Assembly (NCBI GenBank): GCA_016711125.1
Contig: JADJTQ010000001.1
Span: 372,001 to 436,000 of the forward strand
DNA from: Saprospiraceae bacterium
GTDB lineage: Bacteria > Bacteroidota > Bacteroidia > Chitinophagales > Saprospiraceae
DNA: 64,000 nt
Direction: 5' to 3'
Part shown: piece after piece, positions 30,116-39,117 of the stretch
How positions within the stretch are numbered: position 1 is the first letter of the stretch
Layout: the number at the start of each line of letters is the position of its first letter
Program-made: the position numbers and the translations under genes
Notes under the pieces: generated by a model
Seen by the model: only the letters and a program-made list of their open reading frames with translations
Told to the model about the DNA's origin: nothing
The model's database searches: none

Positions 30116-30647
30116 TTGGATAATATTATTGCTAGAATCCGTGATGGAGATAACCAGGCTTTGGAGGATATCTACCTTGAATATCGAGAGCCATTCATCG
30201 CATGGTCGCTAAAGAATTATAATGGCTCACGCGATCATGCGGTTGAGTTCTACCAGATGGCTATCCTGATCTTGTATGACAACATTATGTTAGGAAAACT
30301 CTCGCAACTATCGGGTTCGGTCAAGAGTTATCTTTTGCCATTGGCAAAAATAAATGGATGGAATACTTTCGGGAGCGGCAGAGACTTGGTCACCCCTTCT
30401 CGGTGGAGTTTTCATATTTGCTGGTCAGTGATGATGGAGATATTGGTAATGACCACCGGTTGTCACTTATCAGGGAGGGTTGAATTCCTTGGTGGAGAGA
30501 GGGAGAGAACTACTTGAAGCGTACTATTACCAATCAATCAAGTTGGATGAAATCGTAGAAAGATTTGGATATAAAAATAAGGACACAGCCAAAACGGCTA
30601 AATACAAATACTTGCAAAGGTTAAAGCTACTTATCGACACATTTTAA
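30116..30647 (+). CDS. ECF-type RNA polymerase sigma factor, two frame breaks
   Basis: Starts at TTG 30116 (no nearby ATG). Frame 1 gives IIARIRDGDNQALEDIYLEY and the region-2 helix. At the T-run 30333-30336 one added base gives SYLFAIGKNKWMEYFRERQR, and near 30480 a second shift gives REGLNSLVERGRELLEAYY followed by LDEIVERFGYKNKDTAKTAKYKYLQRLK, the region-4 helix-turn-helix. The joined protein (about 177 residues) is a normal Bacteroidota ECF sigma factor. It stands directly upstream of the small MEEEIFLENV protein and the TIR-HAD gene and probably controls them. Confidence 0.75.
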
Positions 30648-30664
30648 TCACAAGATCCGCTGGT

Positions 30665-30742
30665 TTTGTGTGATCGATTCTATTTATTGGGTTACCTTTG
30701 CCCCGTGCAATTCATTTAATGCCGGTTGTATCGTATAACCGG
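30665..30742 (+). promoter_or_regulatory. Promoter and palindromic operator upstream of the TIR-HAD unit
   Basis: TACCTTTG at 30693-30700 fits the -7 box, with TTTG at 30665-30668 24 bases upstream. Downstream, 30722-30742 holds an imperfect palindrome (CCGGTTGTA-TCG-TATAACCGG), a good operator candidate. The first gene starts at 30776. Confidence 0.45.
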
Positions 30743-30775
30743 GTTAAGGAGTAATTTAGGTGTGTTTTTAGCTTT

Positions 30776-31027
30776 ATGGAGGAAGAAATTTTCCTAGAGA
30801 ATGTGGATCTTTTGGAACGATTGATTGCCGGTCATCTTTCCGATGAAGAGGTTCAGGATACTTATCGCAGATTAAAAGATGACGTTCAATTAGCGGCAAT
30901 GTACGAAGTGCTTCTGAAGTTACCGAGAGCGATAAGGTGGAATAAACTTGAAGGAGTGTTAGGCAAATTACGGGATCTTGAAAAAAATAACAGAGACCGA
31001 TTGGGGTTTGATATGATGAAATTATAA
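30776..31027 (+). CDS. Small cytoplasmic protein, anti-sigma-like candidate
   Basis: 83 residues, starting MEEEIFLENVDLLERLIAG and all-helical in appearance (LSDEEVQDTYRRLKDD, AMYEVLLKLPRAIRW). Short helical proteins with a LLERLIAGHLSDEE-like start occur after ECF sigma genes in this phylum and resemble the cytoplasmic part of anti-sigma factors. There is no membrane segment. Its place between the sigma factor and the TIR-HAD gene supports a regulatory role, which is inference. Confidence 0.6.
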   Translation: MEEEIFLENVDLLERLIAGHLSDEEVQDTYRRLKDDVQLAAMYEVLLKLPRAIRWNKLEGVLGKLRDLEKNNRDRLGFDMMKL

Positions 31028-31275
31028 TTGGGCAAGGAATGAAAATTGTTTCTAGGATATTAATAGTGGATCGATTTTAGTCTATTATTTTCTTCGAAGC
31101 CGCAGAATGTAGAGTCAGGGTGAGTTTGCCGAATCCTGCTACCTTGTTGAATGAGAGAGAGAAAGATCTACAGCTTCCGGTATTATAGAAATATCGAAAT
31201 TGCAGGTTACTCACTAAATATGAGCCAGAACCTGAATTATTAATTATAAATAATCATTTAAAATTCGATTAAGCA

Positions 31276-32517
31276 ATGTCTGGAGATAATTCTGCATATG
31301 ATTTTTTTATTGCTCATGCAGGAGCAAACAAGATATCAGCGGAGGAGCTATATGAAATGCTGATTTTGAAAGCCAAGGTATTTCTAGATTCAAAAAATCT
31401 GATACTGGGAGATGATTGGGACTTGGAATTATCTCGGGCTCAAAAAAATTCGAAAGTCACGGTAGTCCTGGTATCCTCTGAAACCGAACAGGCTTATTAT
31501 CAGCGGGAGGAAATTGCAGCTGCAATTGATATGGCAAGACTGGAAAATTCCTTGCATCGGGTTGTACCAATTTATCTGGACAAAAGTGCGGAGCAAACTA
31601 CTCCATACGGACTGCGACTCAAGCATGGATTGCATATTGGAGATGATTTTTCACTCCTTGATACAGCTCAGGCACTAGTAACCCTTTTGGATAAGCTTGC
31701 CCAAAATGTGACTCGGCCAGGTGATTTTATGAATGAAATTGGAAATCCTGGAAAGAAGCAGCATATGGGGATCATTCATCTTCCATCAGCTGACTGGCAA
31801 TCTCCGGTTCGGAAGAACGTCTATCGTTATAAATTGGCTGTATTTGATCTGGATGGAACTTTGGTCAGGGGAGAGGATTTTGATTTTTCCTGGGAGGCAA
31901 TTTGGCGATACCTGGGTTTTGCGCGTAATATCCAAAATCGACTTAAAAGGGAGTATAGAAGGAGTTCAGGAGATGGAAGCAATTCGTTGGTTCGCATTAA
32001 AGCATATCAGCATTGGTGTCAGGAGGCATGCAGGAATTTCATAAACAGGGGTTTGAACAGAATTCAACTAAAGGAAATTTGTAGTGGATTATCTCTGACC
32101 AATAACTGCCGGGAGGCATTATCAGATCTCCGAAGCAAAGGCGTGGTGATTGCTATTGTGTCAGGTGGAATCCATACTTTTTTAGAGGATTTATTTCCTG
32201 ATTATAACGAGTATGTTGATTTTGTTTTTATTAATGAGTTGTTGTTTGCGCCAGATGGATCACTTACCGGAGTGATCCCATCACACTATGATTTTCAGGG
32301 TAAAGCCGATGCGCTTGACTTAATTTGCGAGAAAGTAGGTTGTTCTCCACAGGAATCCGTCTTTGTCGGTGACCATTTTAATGATGAATATATCATGTTG
32401 AAGGCAGACAAAGCCATAGCATATCCACCAAAAGATGAGGTGGTGCAAGGAGTATTACACGTTGAAATCGAGGAAGATGACCTTCTTAAGGTCGTGTCGC
32501 ATATTCTTATGCAATAG
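31276..32517 (+). CDS. TIR domain fused to HAD-family phosphatase
   Basis: 413 residues, intact. Residues 1-150 are a TIR domain: DFFIAHAGANKISAEELYEML, FLDSKNLILGDDWDLELS, VTVVLVSSETE and YYQREEIAAAID, with an acidic residue where the catalytic Glu of NAD-cleaving TIRs lies. Residues about 185-405 are a HAD phosphatase with all four motifs: FDLDGTL (near 190), VSGGI, the Lys in FQGKADALDL and VGDHFNDE (near 362), closest to the SerB/HAD-IB type. TIR enzymes split NAD or make cyclic ADP-ribose signals; HAD-IB enzymes remove phosphate from small molecules. A cis pairing could process or quench the TIR product. I know of no characterised protein with this architecture. Confidence 0.88.
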   Translation: MSGDNSAYDFFIAHAGANKISAEELYEMLILKAKVFLDSKNLILGDDWDLELSRAQKNSKVTVVLVSSETEQAYYQREEIAAAIDMARLENSLHRVVPIYLDKSAEQTTPYGLRLKHGLHIGDDFSLLDTAQALVTLLDKLAQNVTRPGDFMNEIGNPGKKQHMGIIHLPSADWQSPVRKNVYRYKLAVFDLDGTLVRGEDFDFSWEAIWRYLGFARNIQNRLKREYRRSSGDGSNSLVRIKAYQHWCQEACRNFINRGLNRIQLKEICSGLSLTNNCREALSDLRSKGVVIAIVSGGIHTFLEDLFPDYNEYVDFVFINELLFAPDGSLTGVIPSHYDFQGKADALDLICEKVGCSPQESVFVGDHFNDEYIMLKADKAIAYPPKDEVVQGVLHVEIEEDDLLKVVSHILMQ

Positions 32518-33219
32518 CTATTTGATGGTATTTACATTACTAAGCCATTTTTCCAATTCACCCCGAAAATCAGCAGGTATTTCCTGGTTTTTCTTCTTAG
32601 CTTTTTCGATCGCTTTTGCATGATTCATTTCAGCCGGTATAAAATGTACCTCCTTGCCTGCTTCCTGGGCTTTGATATACTCATCGCGAGTCACTCCACC
32701 ACCACCTAGGGCATAGATAATATCTGAGACTTCAACCATCACCCTGGATGTAGGACTTAGTTGGTCGGTCCCCTCAATGAGGCCACCCCAGGTTTCATCT
32801 TTGATCAAGTAAACCTGATCCGCATCAGAGGAGATTTCAGCCTGATATTCATTGGCTTGGGTTGAAACTACCCCTGTGGTTGTGAAGCCCAGTTTTTTTG
32901 CCAGACCATAAACCAAACCAATTCCGTCAGTGGTGGCACCGGCATTTATGATATACTGCTGTGGATCATACATCTCTAATAATCTTGTCACCGTATCGAC
33001 AATGAAATCCTCCCGCTCATATCCGGAGCCTGAGAAGCCCATAAAAGTGAGTATTTTCTTATTCTTGTTGATTTTGACAAAGTCTTTTATAGCTAGATCA
33101 TCACTTTTAAATGTCATCTCCCTACTGCCGTCTCTGTTATCTACAGATGCATTTTCAACCGTCTGCGAATTCATACATGATAAGATTAGTACAATACTAG
33201 AACTGATGAAATATCTCAT
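32518..33219 (-). CDS. Lipoprotein with SLOG/LOG-like Rossmann domain
   Basis: 233 residues. The N-terminus is a lipoprotein signal (VLILSC lipobox). The rest is a Rossmann-like domain: ILTFMGFSGSGYEREDF (Gly-rich loop after the first strand), YIINAGATTDGIGLVYGLAK, GVVSTQANE, and SDIIYALGGGGVTRDEY, which resembles the PGGxGTxxE-type second loop of SLOG/LOG proteins. Those domains bind or cleave nucleotide derivatives, including ADP-ribose-type signals. It is exported, which is unusual for the family. Its stop codon abuts that of the TIR-HAD gene with no gap, tail to tail. Confidence 0.6.
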   Translation of the reverse strand: MRYFISSSIVLILSCMNSQTVENASVDNRDGSREMTFKSDDLAIKDFVKINKNKKILTFMGFSGSGYEREDFIVDTVTRLLEMYDPQQYIINAGATTDGIGLVYGLAKKLGFTTTGVVSTQANEYQAEISSDADQVYLIKDETWGGLIEGTDQLSPTSRVMVEVSDIIYALGGGGVTRDEYIKAQEAGKEVHFIPAEMNHAKAIEKAKKKNQEIPADFRGELEKWLSNVNTIK

Positions 33220-33771
33220 ATGTTTGGTGTTTTCGTATTAATTTCAAATTAGTGTAAAGATCTAATTTCAGGTAAAGATATTAAGGGCTATCTCTTTCAA
33301 CGCTACATCCCTTGCTTTTTATCAGACTAAAAGCTTCATCAAGCGAGTAACTTGATTTCCTGTCTACGCAAAGTGGGATCAGATAATTTTAAACTGGAAG
33401 TTTAATAGCTTCCGCTTTAAGTTCAAACATGACCTCTCTACCAAATTTTATCATCTCGTTCCTTTTTCTATATACGGTGTGATTAGGAGTATCTTTCAGG
33501 ATATGAGCACCAGTGAATGTGCTCCTGCTAACCACGAAGAGAAATATATCTCTTACTGGCAACCACGCACTGTTGCAGGATACCATATTCACTTGCACCG
33601 GTTGGATCACTATGCTCTTTTTTTAACATCCCGGAGACAAATCCAAAATCATCAATAGGTAAATGTTGATCTTTACTGAAAGTAACCCATATTGGTGAAT
33701 GAAGTTTTTTTCCGCATTGGGGTTACTTTTTGCTGAGACGAACATTTAGACTATACAAATGAATTTTATAA
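33220..33771. other. Intergenic, possible terminator hairpin
   Basis: No supported gene. AAAGTAACCC (33679-33688) can pair with GGGTTACTTT (33720-33729), the latter followed by a T-run, a weak terminator candidate. Confidence 0.4.
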
Positions 33772-34539
33772 ATGTCCATTCCTCAGATAGAACAATTTGA
33801 TAAGTGGAGTTTCTCTTCCCGGACTACCGGTGGGTTGGAGATAACCCATGATGTATTTAGTGGTGGTTCGGGCAAAGTAGTTGTCCTCATCCAGGAGCTG
33901 CCGGGGATAGGTCAGGAAACCCTGGCACTGGCGGATCGATTTGTAAGTCGGGGATATGAAGTGGTTTTGCCACATTTATTCGGACCTCTGGGTAAAACGA
34001 GTATGTTGGGTAATTTTTTCAGGGTTTGTATTAGCAAAGAATTTCAGCTTTTTGCCATGAACAAGTCCAGCCCGGTGGTGGATTGGCTAAAGGCCTTGTG
34101 CCGGGAGGTAAAACAAAGAAAATCGGTTAAGGGCGTGGCTGTGATCGGAATGTGTCTCACCGGCAATTTTACCATTTCTTTAATGGCGGATGATGCCGTA
34201 CTTGCGGGATATGCCAGTCAGCCTTCGTTGCCTCTTCTAAAGCAAAAAAATATACATATGTCTACTGAGGAAATCGAAGCAGTTCGTGCTAGATTGGAAG
34301 AAATAGGCCCAATGCATTGTGCCCGGTTCGAAAGGGATAAGTTGTGTAAGCCTACCAAGTTTTCGAGATATGAAAATGAATTCAATCACGGAGGAAAAAA
34401 TCTCATAAAATTTCATGAATTACCAGGCAAAGGACATGCTATATTGACTTTTGATTTTGTCGATCAGAAGAATCATCCCACCTTTCGGCTGCTGGAGGAA
34501 ATAATGGAGTATTTTGATAGGATGTTGGATTCCAATTAA
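33772..34539 (+). CDS. Dienelactone hydrolase family protein
   Basis: 255 residues with the alpha/beta-hydrolase order of this family: VVLIQELPGIGQETLALADRF (the ligand-binding Glu region), GYEVVLPHLFGP, the nucleophile elbow VIGMCLTGNFTISL with Cys128 as nucleophile, and the final His in GKGHAILTFDF. Cys rather than Ser at the elbow is the dienelactone hydrolase signature. A separate catalytic Asp is not clear because the region that usually holds it differs. Cytoplasmic. It precedes the ASK1-like gene by 28 bases and may be in the same operon, but a link in function is not evident. Confidence 0.8.
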   Translation: MSIPQIEQFDKWSFSSRTTGGLEITHDVFSGGSGKVVVLIQELPGIGQETLALADRFVSRGYEVVLPHLFGPLGKTSMLGNFFRVCISKEFQLFAMNKSSPVVDWLKALCREVKQRKSVKGVAVIGMCLTGNFTISLMADDAVLAGYASQPSLPLLKQKNIHMSTEEIEAVRARLEEIGPMHCARFERDKLCKPTKFSRYENEFNHGGKNLIKFHELPGKGHAILTFDFVDQKNHPTFRLLEEIMEYFDRMLDSN

Positions 34540-34567
34540 TAAATCCAAATTTTAAAAAATTTTAGGT

Positions 34568-35908
34568 ATGAATTCCCTATGTTTTGTGTTGATGCCATTT
34601 AATATCAAGAAAGATAAAAATGGGAGAGAAATTAATTTCGATGTGATTTATAAAGATTTTATTAAACCTTCGATCGAGGCAGCAAATTTGGAACCGATCC
34701 GGGCTGATGCGGAAGTAACCAGCGGTTCTATCCATTCGGATATGTATGAAAGGCTCATTCTCTGCAATTATGCCATTGCTGATTTGACGACCGCTAATGC
34801 TAATGTATATTATGAACTTGGAATCCGGTATGCGTTAAAACCTCATACTACAATACCTATTTCCGCATTCGATGACGCTTTACCTTTTGATGTTCAGAAC
34901 CAAAGAGTATTTCCTTATAAATTGAACAGTAGAGGTAATTTGGTAAATAAAAAGAAGCTGGTGGAAGGATTGACTTCTAAAATAAAGGAGATGATCCGTT
35001 TGAAAGAGCAAGATGTTAAGGACAGTCCTGTTTTTCAATCTTTACCCAGTTACCATGTCGATGTCTTGCTGCCAGAGATTGAGGCCAATACTTTTCGGGA
35101 AGATGCGTTGGCAGAAAATGAAATTGCGGAGCAATTGGAATTAGCCAGGGAAAGAATAAAAAGAAATGATGGCGGTTCTGAACTGGTTGGGAATATAGAG
35201 AAGAATATAAAAAAAAGATATTTATTAAAAAATGCTTTGGCTTCCCAATTTGTCGTTTCTTATCGCACTGCCGGTGCATGGAACGAGATGGTCCGATTTA
35301 TCGAAACATTGGATGCACCAGTTAGGAGTCAATTATTTTTCCAGGAACAATTGGGCTTTGCGTTAAACCGGATTGGAAGAAGAACAGAGGCAGAGGTGGC
35401 ACTAAAGAAAGCTATCAAAGAGCACGGCGCCAATGGAGAAACCAATGGAATATTGGGCCGCGTCTACAAAGATCTTTGGCAAGAGGCAGAAAAGAAAGCT
35501 CCGGGTTCTCAACAGGCAAAAAGTTATCTGAACAAAGCTATTGGGACATACCTCAATGGTTTCGAAAGTGACTGGAGAAACTATTACCCTGGTGTCAATT
35601 TACTCACTCTCATGTATCAAAGAAATCCGAATGATCCGAAAATAGACCATCTCTATCCGGTCGTGAAGTACGCCACGGAACAAGCAATTAAAACGGATTC
35701 GCAAAACTATTGGGTCTACGCAACCATGTTGGAACTGCTCGTGCTGAAAAATGAAAAGGACCAGGTGATTGATTGGTTGATTAAAATGAAGGACCAATTT
35801 CCCGAAGATTGGCAACCAACGAGTACTTTGAATAATTTATCAATGTACAGTTCAAAAGAACCAACAAAATATGACTGGCTGGATGAAGTTTTTAACAATC
35901 TGAAATAG
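34568..35908 (+). CDS. ASK1-like sensor: NDT-like domain plus TRAFs-binding TPR domain
   Basis: 446 residues, intact. Residues 1-130 (CFVLMPFNIKK, FIKPSIEAANLEPIRAD, YERLILCNYAIADLTTANANVYYELGIRYAL) form a nucleoside 2-deoxyribosyltransferase/TIR-like Rossmannoid domain. The remainder is a helical TPR-like array (AEVALKKAIKEHGANGETNGILGRVYKDLW, YLNKAIGTYLNGFESDWRNYYPGVNLLTLM), the domain also found before the kinase of animal ASK/MAP3K5. Bacterial versions occur in conflict-system operons next to an effector. Here a patatin gene starts 22 bases downstream, so it probably senses or transmits a stress signal that activates the lipase. The activating signal is unknown. Confidence 0.82.
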   Translation: MNSLCFVLMPFNIKKDKNGREINFDVIYKDFIKPSIEAANLEPIRADAEVTSGSIHSDMYERLILCNYAIADLTTANANVYYELGIRYALKPHTTIPISAFDDALPFDVQNQRVFPYKLNSRGNLVNKKKLVEGLTSKIKEMIRLKEQDVKDSPVFQSLPSYHVDVLLPEIEANTFREDALAENEIAEQLELARERIKRNDGGSELVGNIEKNIKKRYLLKNALASQFVVSYRTAGAWNEMVRFIETLDAPVRSQLFFQEQLGFALNRIGRRTEAEVALKKAIKEHGANGETNGILGRVYKDLWQEAEKKAPGSQQAKSYLNKAIGTYLNGFESDWRNYYPGVNLLTLMYQRNPNDPKIDHLYPVVKYATEQAIKTDSQNYWVYATMLELLVLKNEKDQVIDWLIKMKDQFPEDWQPTSTLNNLSMYSSKEPTKYDWLDEVFNNLK

Positions 35909-35930
35909 TAAATAAATCTAAACCAAGAAA

Positions 35931-37063
35931 ATGAGAACTTTACAACAACATTTTGATCCAAAACTTAAACCTAAAAGAATTCTGGCTTTGGATGGGGGTG
36001 GCATCCGTGGTGCACTTACACTGGGATATTTGAAGAAAATCGAATCTTTACTTAGGGAAAAGGAGGAAGACCCGGACCTGCTCCTTTGTGATTATTTTGA
36101 TTTGATCTGTGGTACTTCTACCGGGTCGATTATTGCAGCAGGACTCGCATTGGGGATGGATGTCGATTCTCTGGTCAACCATTATATGGACTTGGGAGGT
36201 AAAATATTTGGGGAAAGAGAGATTGGTGGAAGCCATGGGAAACCGTGAAATATCTGAGAGCAAGTTATGACTACAAAACACTTGAGAAAAGCCTTAGAGA
36301 CATATTCAAAGCAACGACACTCGGTAGTGAGGAAATAAAGACGGGACTTTGTATTGTAGCAAAAAGAGCGGATACTAATAGTGTCTGGCCATTAATCAAC
36401 CATCCCCAGGGGAAATTTTTTGATACCTGGTTGGGGAAAAATAGAAATATACCACTATGGCAAGCTGTTAGGGCTAGTAGTGCAGCACCGACCTATTTCG
36501 CGCCCCAAATGATCGATGTTGGTGATGGTCAATCTGCCGCTTTTGTTGACGGTGGTGTTAGTATGGCCAACAATCCTGCTTTGACAGCTCTGATGGTCGC
36601 CACCTTAAAGGGGTTTCCTTTTCATTGGGAGATGGGAGAAGAGCAATTAATGCTGGTGTCCGTAGGAACAGGTTATAGCGTATTTAAAAAGCAAACAGGG
36701 GAGATTAAACAAGCCTGGCTTAAAACCTGGGCACAGAATGTTCCTGATATGTTGATGCAGGATGCCAGTTGGCAAAATCAGATCCTTCTCCAATGGTTGT
36801 CAAACTCCCCGACCGCACATTATATTGATATGGAGATCGAGACATTACGAGATGACTATATTGGTGATAAACCTTTGATTAAATATTTACGCTATAATTT
36901 CCCAATCACAGAAAACGAACTAAATGGTTTGGGGCTTGGAAGAAGTTTTTCACAAGATGATGTTGAGAGTTTGATTGAGATGAGCAATGCTGGTAATCGC
37001 CAATTGTTATATGATATTGGTGTTGCTGCATCTACCGAAGTCAAAGTTGAACATTTCAACTGA
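35931..37063 (+). CDS. Patatin-like phospholipase, frame broken near 36215
   Basis: Two frames join into about 377 residues. The oxyanion loop RILALDGGGIRGALTLGYL, nucleophile elbow ICGTSTGSII and catalytic Asp in FVDGGVSMANNP are all present, so the enzyme is likely active. At the G-run near 36210-36225 a one-base shift gives RDWWKPWETVKYLRASYDYKTLEK, linking the halves. Patatins degrade membrane phospholipids and serve as abortive-infection effectors in CBASS (CapV type) and related systems. No cyclase is next to it; instead it follows the ASK1-like gene, pointing to a two-gene sensor-effector unit. Confidence 0.85.
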
Positions 37064-37706
37064 GGGATTAAAATTGCTATTTAATATATTAGGGAAATAT
37101 TGAAAGTCAAAAGTGATAGACCAAAATCTTAATATATCACCTCGTAACCTTTATACTTCGTGTACTTTTGGCTTGATCCAAAAAACTCGCCTTGGTGGTT
37201 CCTTTCTTGCATTTTAGGTCCAGGTCATCTCGAGCCTCAATGTGCTGTGGTAGAAGCTCATACAGTTTAGAATTCTTACGGTTTTCTACTCCTGTTTCTT
37301 AACGGTTTATTCCTTTAAGGCCGATCACTAGACCTTTTTCAAAGGTCTTTGGAAAGTCGTTGCTTCATGCTCTGGATCCTTGATAATCAATGGTTTGGAT
37401 TTTTATTAAGGTATCCAAAATACCGATAGTTGTAATTAAATAGCTCAAGGAAGTTCAAAATCGCATAATTATTAGTTTTCTTCAGGTTCTAAACGCACGA
37501 ACTATTGAACCTTCAAGTTAATGAAATAATGGACAAAAGGTAACCTGCGACGTGGTTCCTATCAACATTTTATTTTTTCTCGATTGCCAGGCCTCATTTT
37601 TATCCTGAAATTACTCTGTTGAATACTACCTACTCCTGATATTAATCGTTAATTTGTCAGGCCCTGGCTGAAATCTTAAATTGAATTCGCCAGATCATAA
37701 CCTGAT
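37064..37706. other. Intergenic, nothing coding recognised
   Basis: About 640 bases. An inverted repeat AGACCTTT-TTC-AAAGGTCT lies near 37331. No frame is supported. Confidence 0.5.
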
Positions 37707-38599
37707 TTGAAACAAATGAAAATCCAAACCTATCCCGGTCCTGAAGATATTGTGTTGGACCCTTCTACCTCAAAAAGAATAATCATGTCTTGTACCAAAC
37801 GCAAGAGGAAAAAGAATCTATCGGGACGACTGCAATATTATGATACCGGTAGCTCAAAAAATGCGGCCACCGATTATAACATTCTAGATTATCCGCTGCA
37901 AAAATTACGGCCCCATGGCATTTTTGCTACTTTGATTGGTGGCAAAGCCACTTTGTATGTGATCTCCCATGAGGAGGAAGATAAAATCCTGGTTTTTGAG
38001 ATCAAGGACAAGCAGTTAATCTTCAAAAGGGAATATTCCGCAAAGGACTATCCTAAATTGCAGGGAGCCAACGATCTTTTTGTGCTTGAAGATGGCACTA
38101 TTTTATTTACGGCCAACAAGGAATCGTTCACCACTGACATAGGATTTGCCAATGGTATGGTCGGACAGATTGATCCTGCCAACGATTTTAAAATACTGAT
38201 CGATAGGTTGCGATTTGCCAATGGCATTTATGTACACAATGGCGAATTATTTGTCACGGAGACTTATTCAGGAAGACTGATGCGATATGCTTTTAGCAGC
38301 GGCCAGATCAATATGCCCGGTGACGTGGCGGCCAAAATCAAAGGGGGTGATAATATCTCGTTACATACGTCGGGATTGGTTATCGCGGGACATCTGAATT
38401 TGTTCCGTTTTTTCTGCATGGCATTTATAATAAAATGAGGTCACCGTGTCGGATCTCAGTTTTTGAGATGAAAAGTGGGATGGTCATTAGCTCCTACGAA
38501 AGTAATGGAGAGGAGATCAGTGCCGGGTCAACCGGTTTGAGTGTAGGCGATCATCTTTATATTGGTCAGGTGTTTCGTGATTATTTATTGAAAGTGTAG
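37707..38599 (+). CDS. SMP-30/gluconolactonase-like beta-propeller protein, frame broken at a T-run
   Basis: Frame 1 runs to 38438, but at the T-run 38408-38413 a one-base shift gives GHLNLFRFFLHGIYNKMRSP and continues through GLSVGDHLYIGQVFRDYLLKV to 38599, about 297 residues. Propeller strands include EDIVLDPSTSKRIIMSC, GANDLFVLEDGTILFTAN, FANGIYVHNGELFVTETYSGRLMRY. N and D metal-ligand positions in GANDLF and FANGIY fit the SMP-30/arylesterase group, which hydrolyse lactones or esters using calcium. No signal peptide. A decayed copy of its last 55 codons lies at 52751-52926. Confidence 0.78.
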
Positions 38600-38806
38600 T
38601 TGAAAAATTTAGGCAATTCCAGGCCCTGATCTGTTTTTATAAAATCACTGCGAAATCTCAAATCGCACCAAGGGCTGCGCTATCTTAATCAATTCCTGGA
38701 GGGACTAAGTTGCCATTTTACACCTTACAGCAAATGTCATAAAATATCCTGGTGCTATTTGAAAAACCAAGATGGAACAGCAAAATATCCTAACTAATGT
38801 AATTCG

Positions 38807-39043
38807 TTATTCTGCTGTTCCTACTTCCAAATCCTTTTCCACGTCGATCACTCCCTTCACTTTGATCAATTGTTTCACTTCTTTTGCGGTGGCCGTGCCA
38901 GAGATGATCCCCATTTCTTCCATAATGTTGACCTTTTTCAGGCCTAATTTCTTCATCTCCCTGACGATATCATTGATCGGCACATTATCTTCGACAGTGA
39001 TATTCCAAACTTCAGATTTTTCTTTTTTAGATGCTTTTTCCAT
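38807..39043 (-). CDS. I9-like inhibitor or propeptide-type small protein
   Basis: 78 residues: WNITVEDNVPINDIVREMKKLGL, GIISGTATAKEVKQLIKVKGVIDVEKD. The beta-alpha-beta pattern ending in V.DVEKD is that of subtilisin propeptides and peptidase inhibitor I9 proteins, whose last strand and tail occupy the protease active site. It lies downstream of an S8 peptidase gene on the same strand (74-base gap), so it probably inhibits or chaperones that enzyme in trans. No signal peptide. Confidence 0.7.
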   Translation of the reverse strand: MEKASKKEKSEVWNITVEDNVPINDIVREMKKLGLKKVNIMEEMGIISGTATAKEVKQLIKVKGVIDVEKDLEVGTAE

Positions 39044-39117
39044 AGTCTATTCTAAGAGTAAGTATATAACATGAAAAGCATAAGTTAGGTAAAAAGATCC
39101 CTAAGAGGCTAAAATCT

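Noticed and set aside
31276..33219. A Thoeris system (TIR plus SLOG partner)
   Set aside because: The SLOG-like protein is an exported lipoprotein on the opposite strand with no Sir2 or other effector domain, and the TIR is fused to a phosphatase.
35931..37063. CBASS operon because of the patatin
   Set aside because: No CD-NTase cyclase or Cap2/Cap3-type gene is nearby; the partner is an ASK1-like protein.
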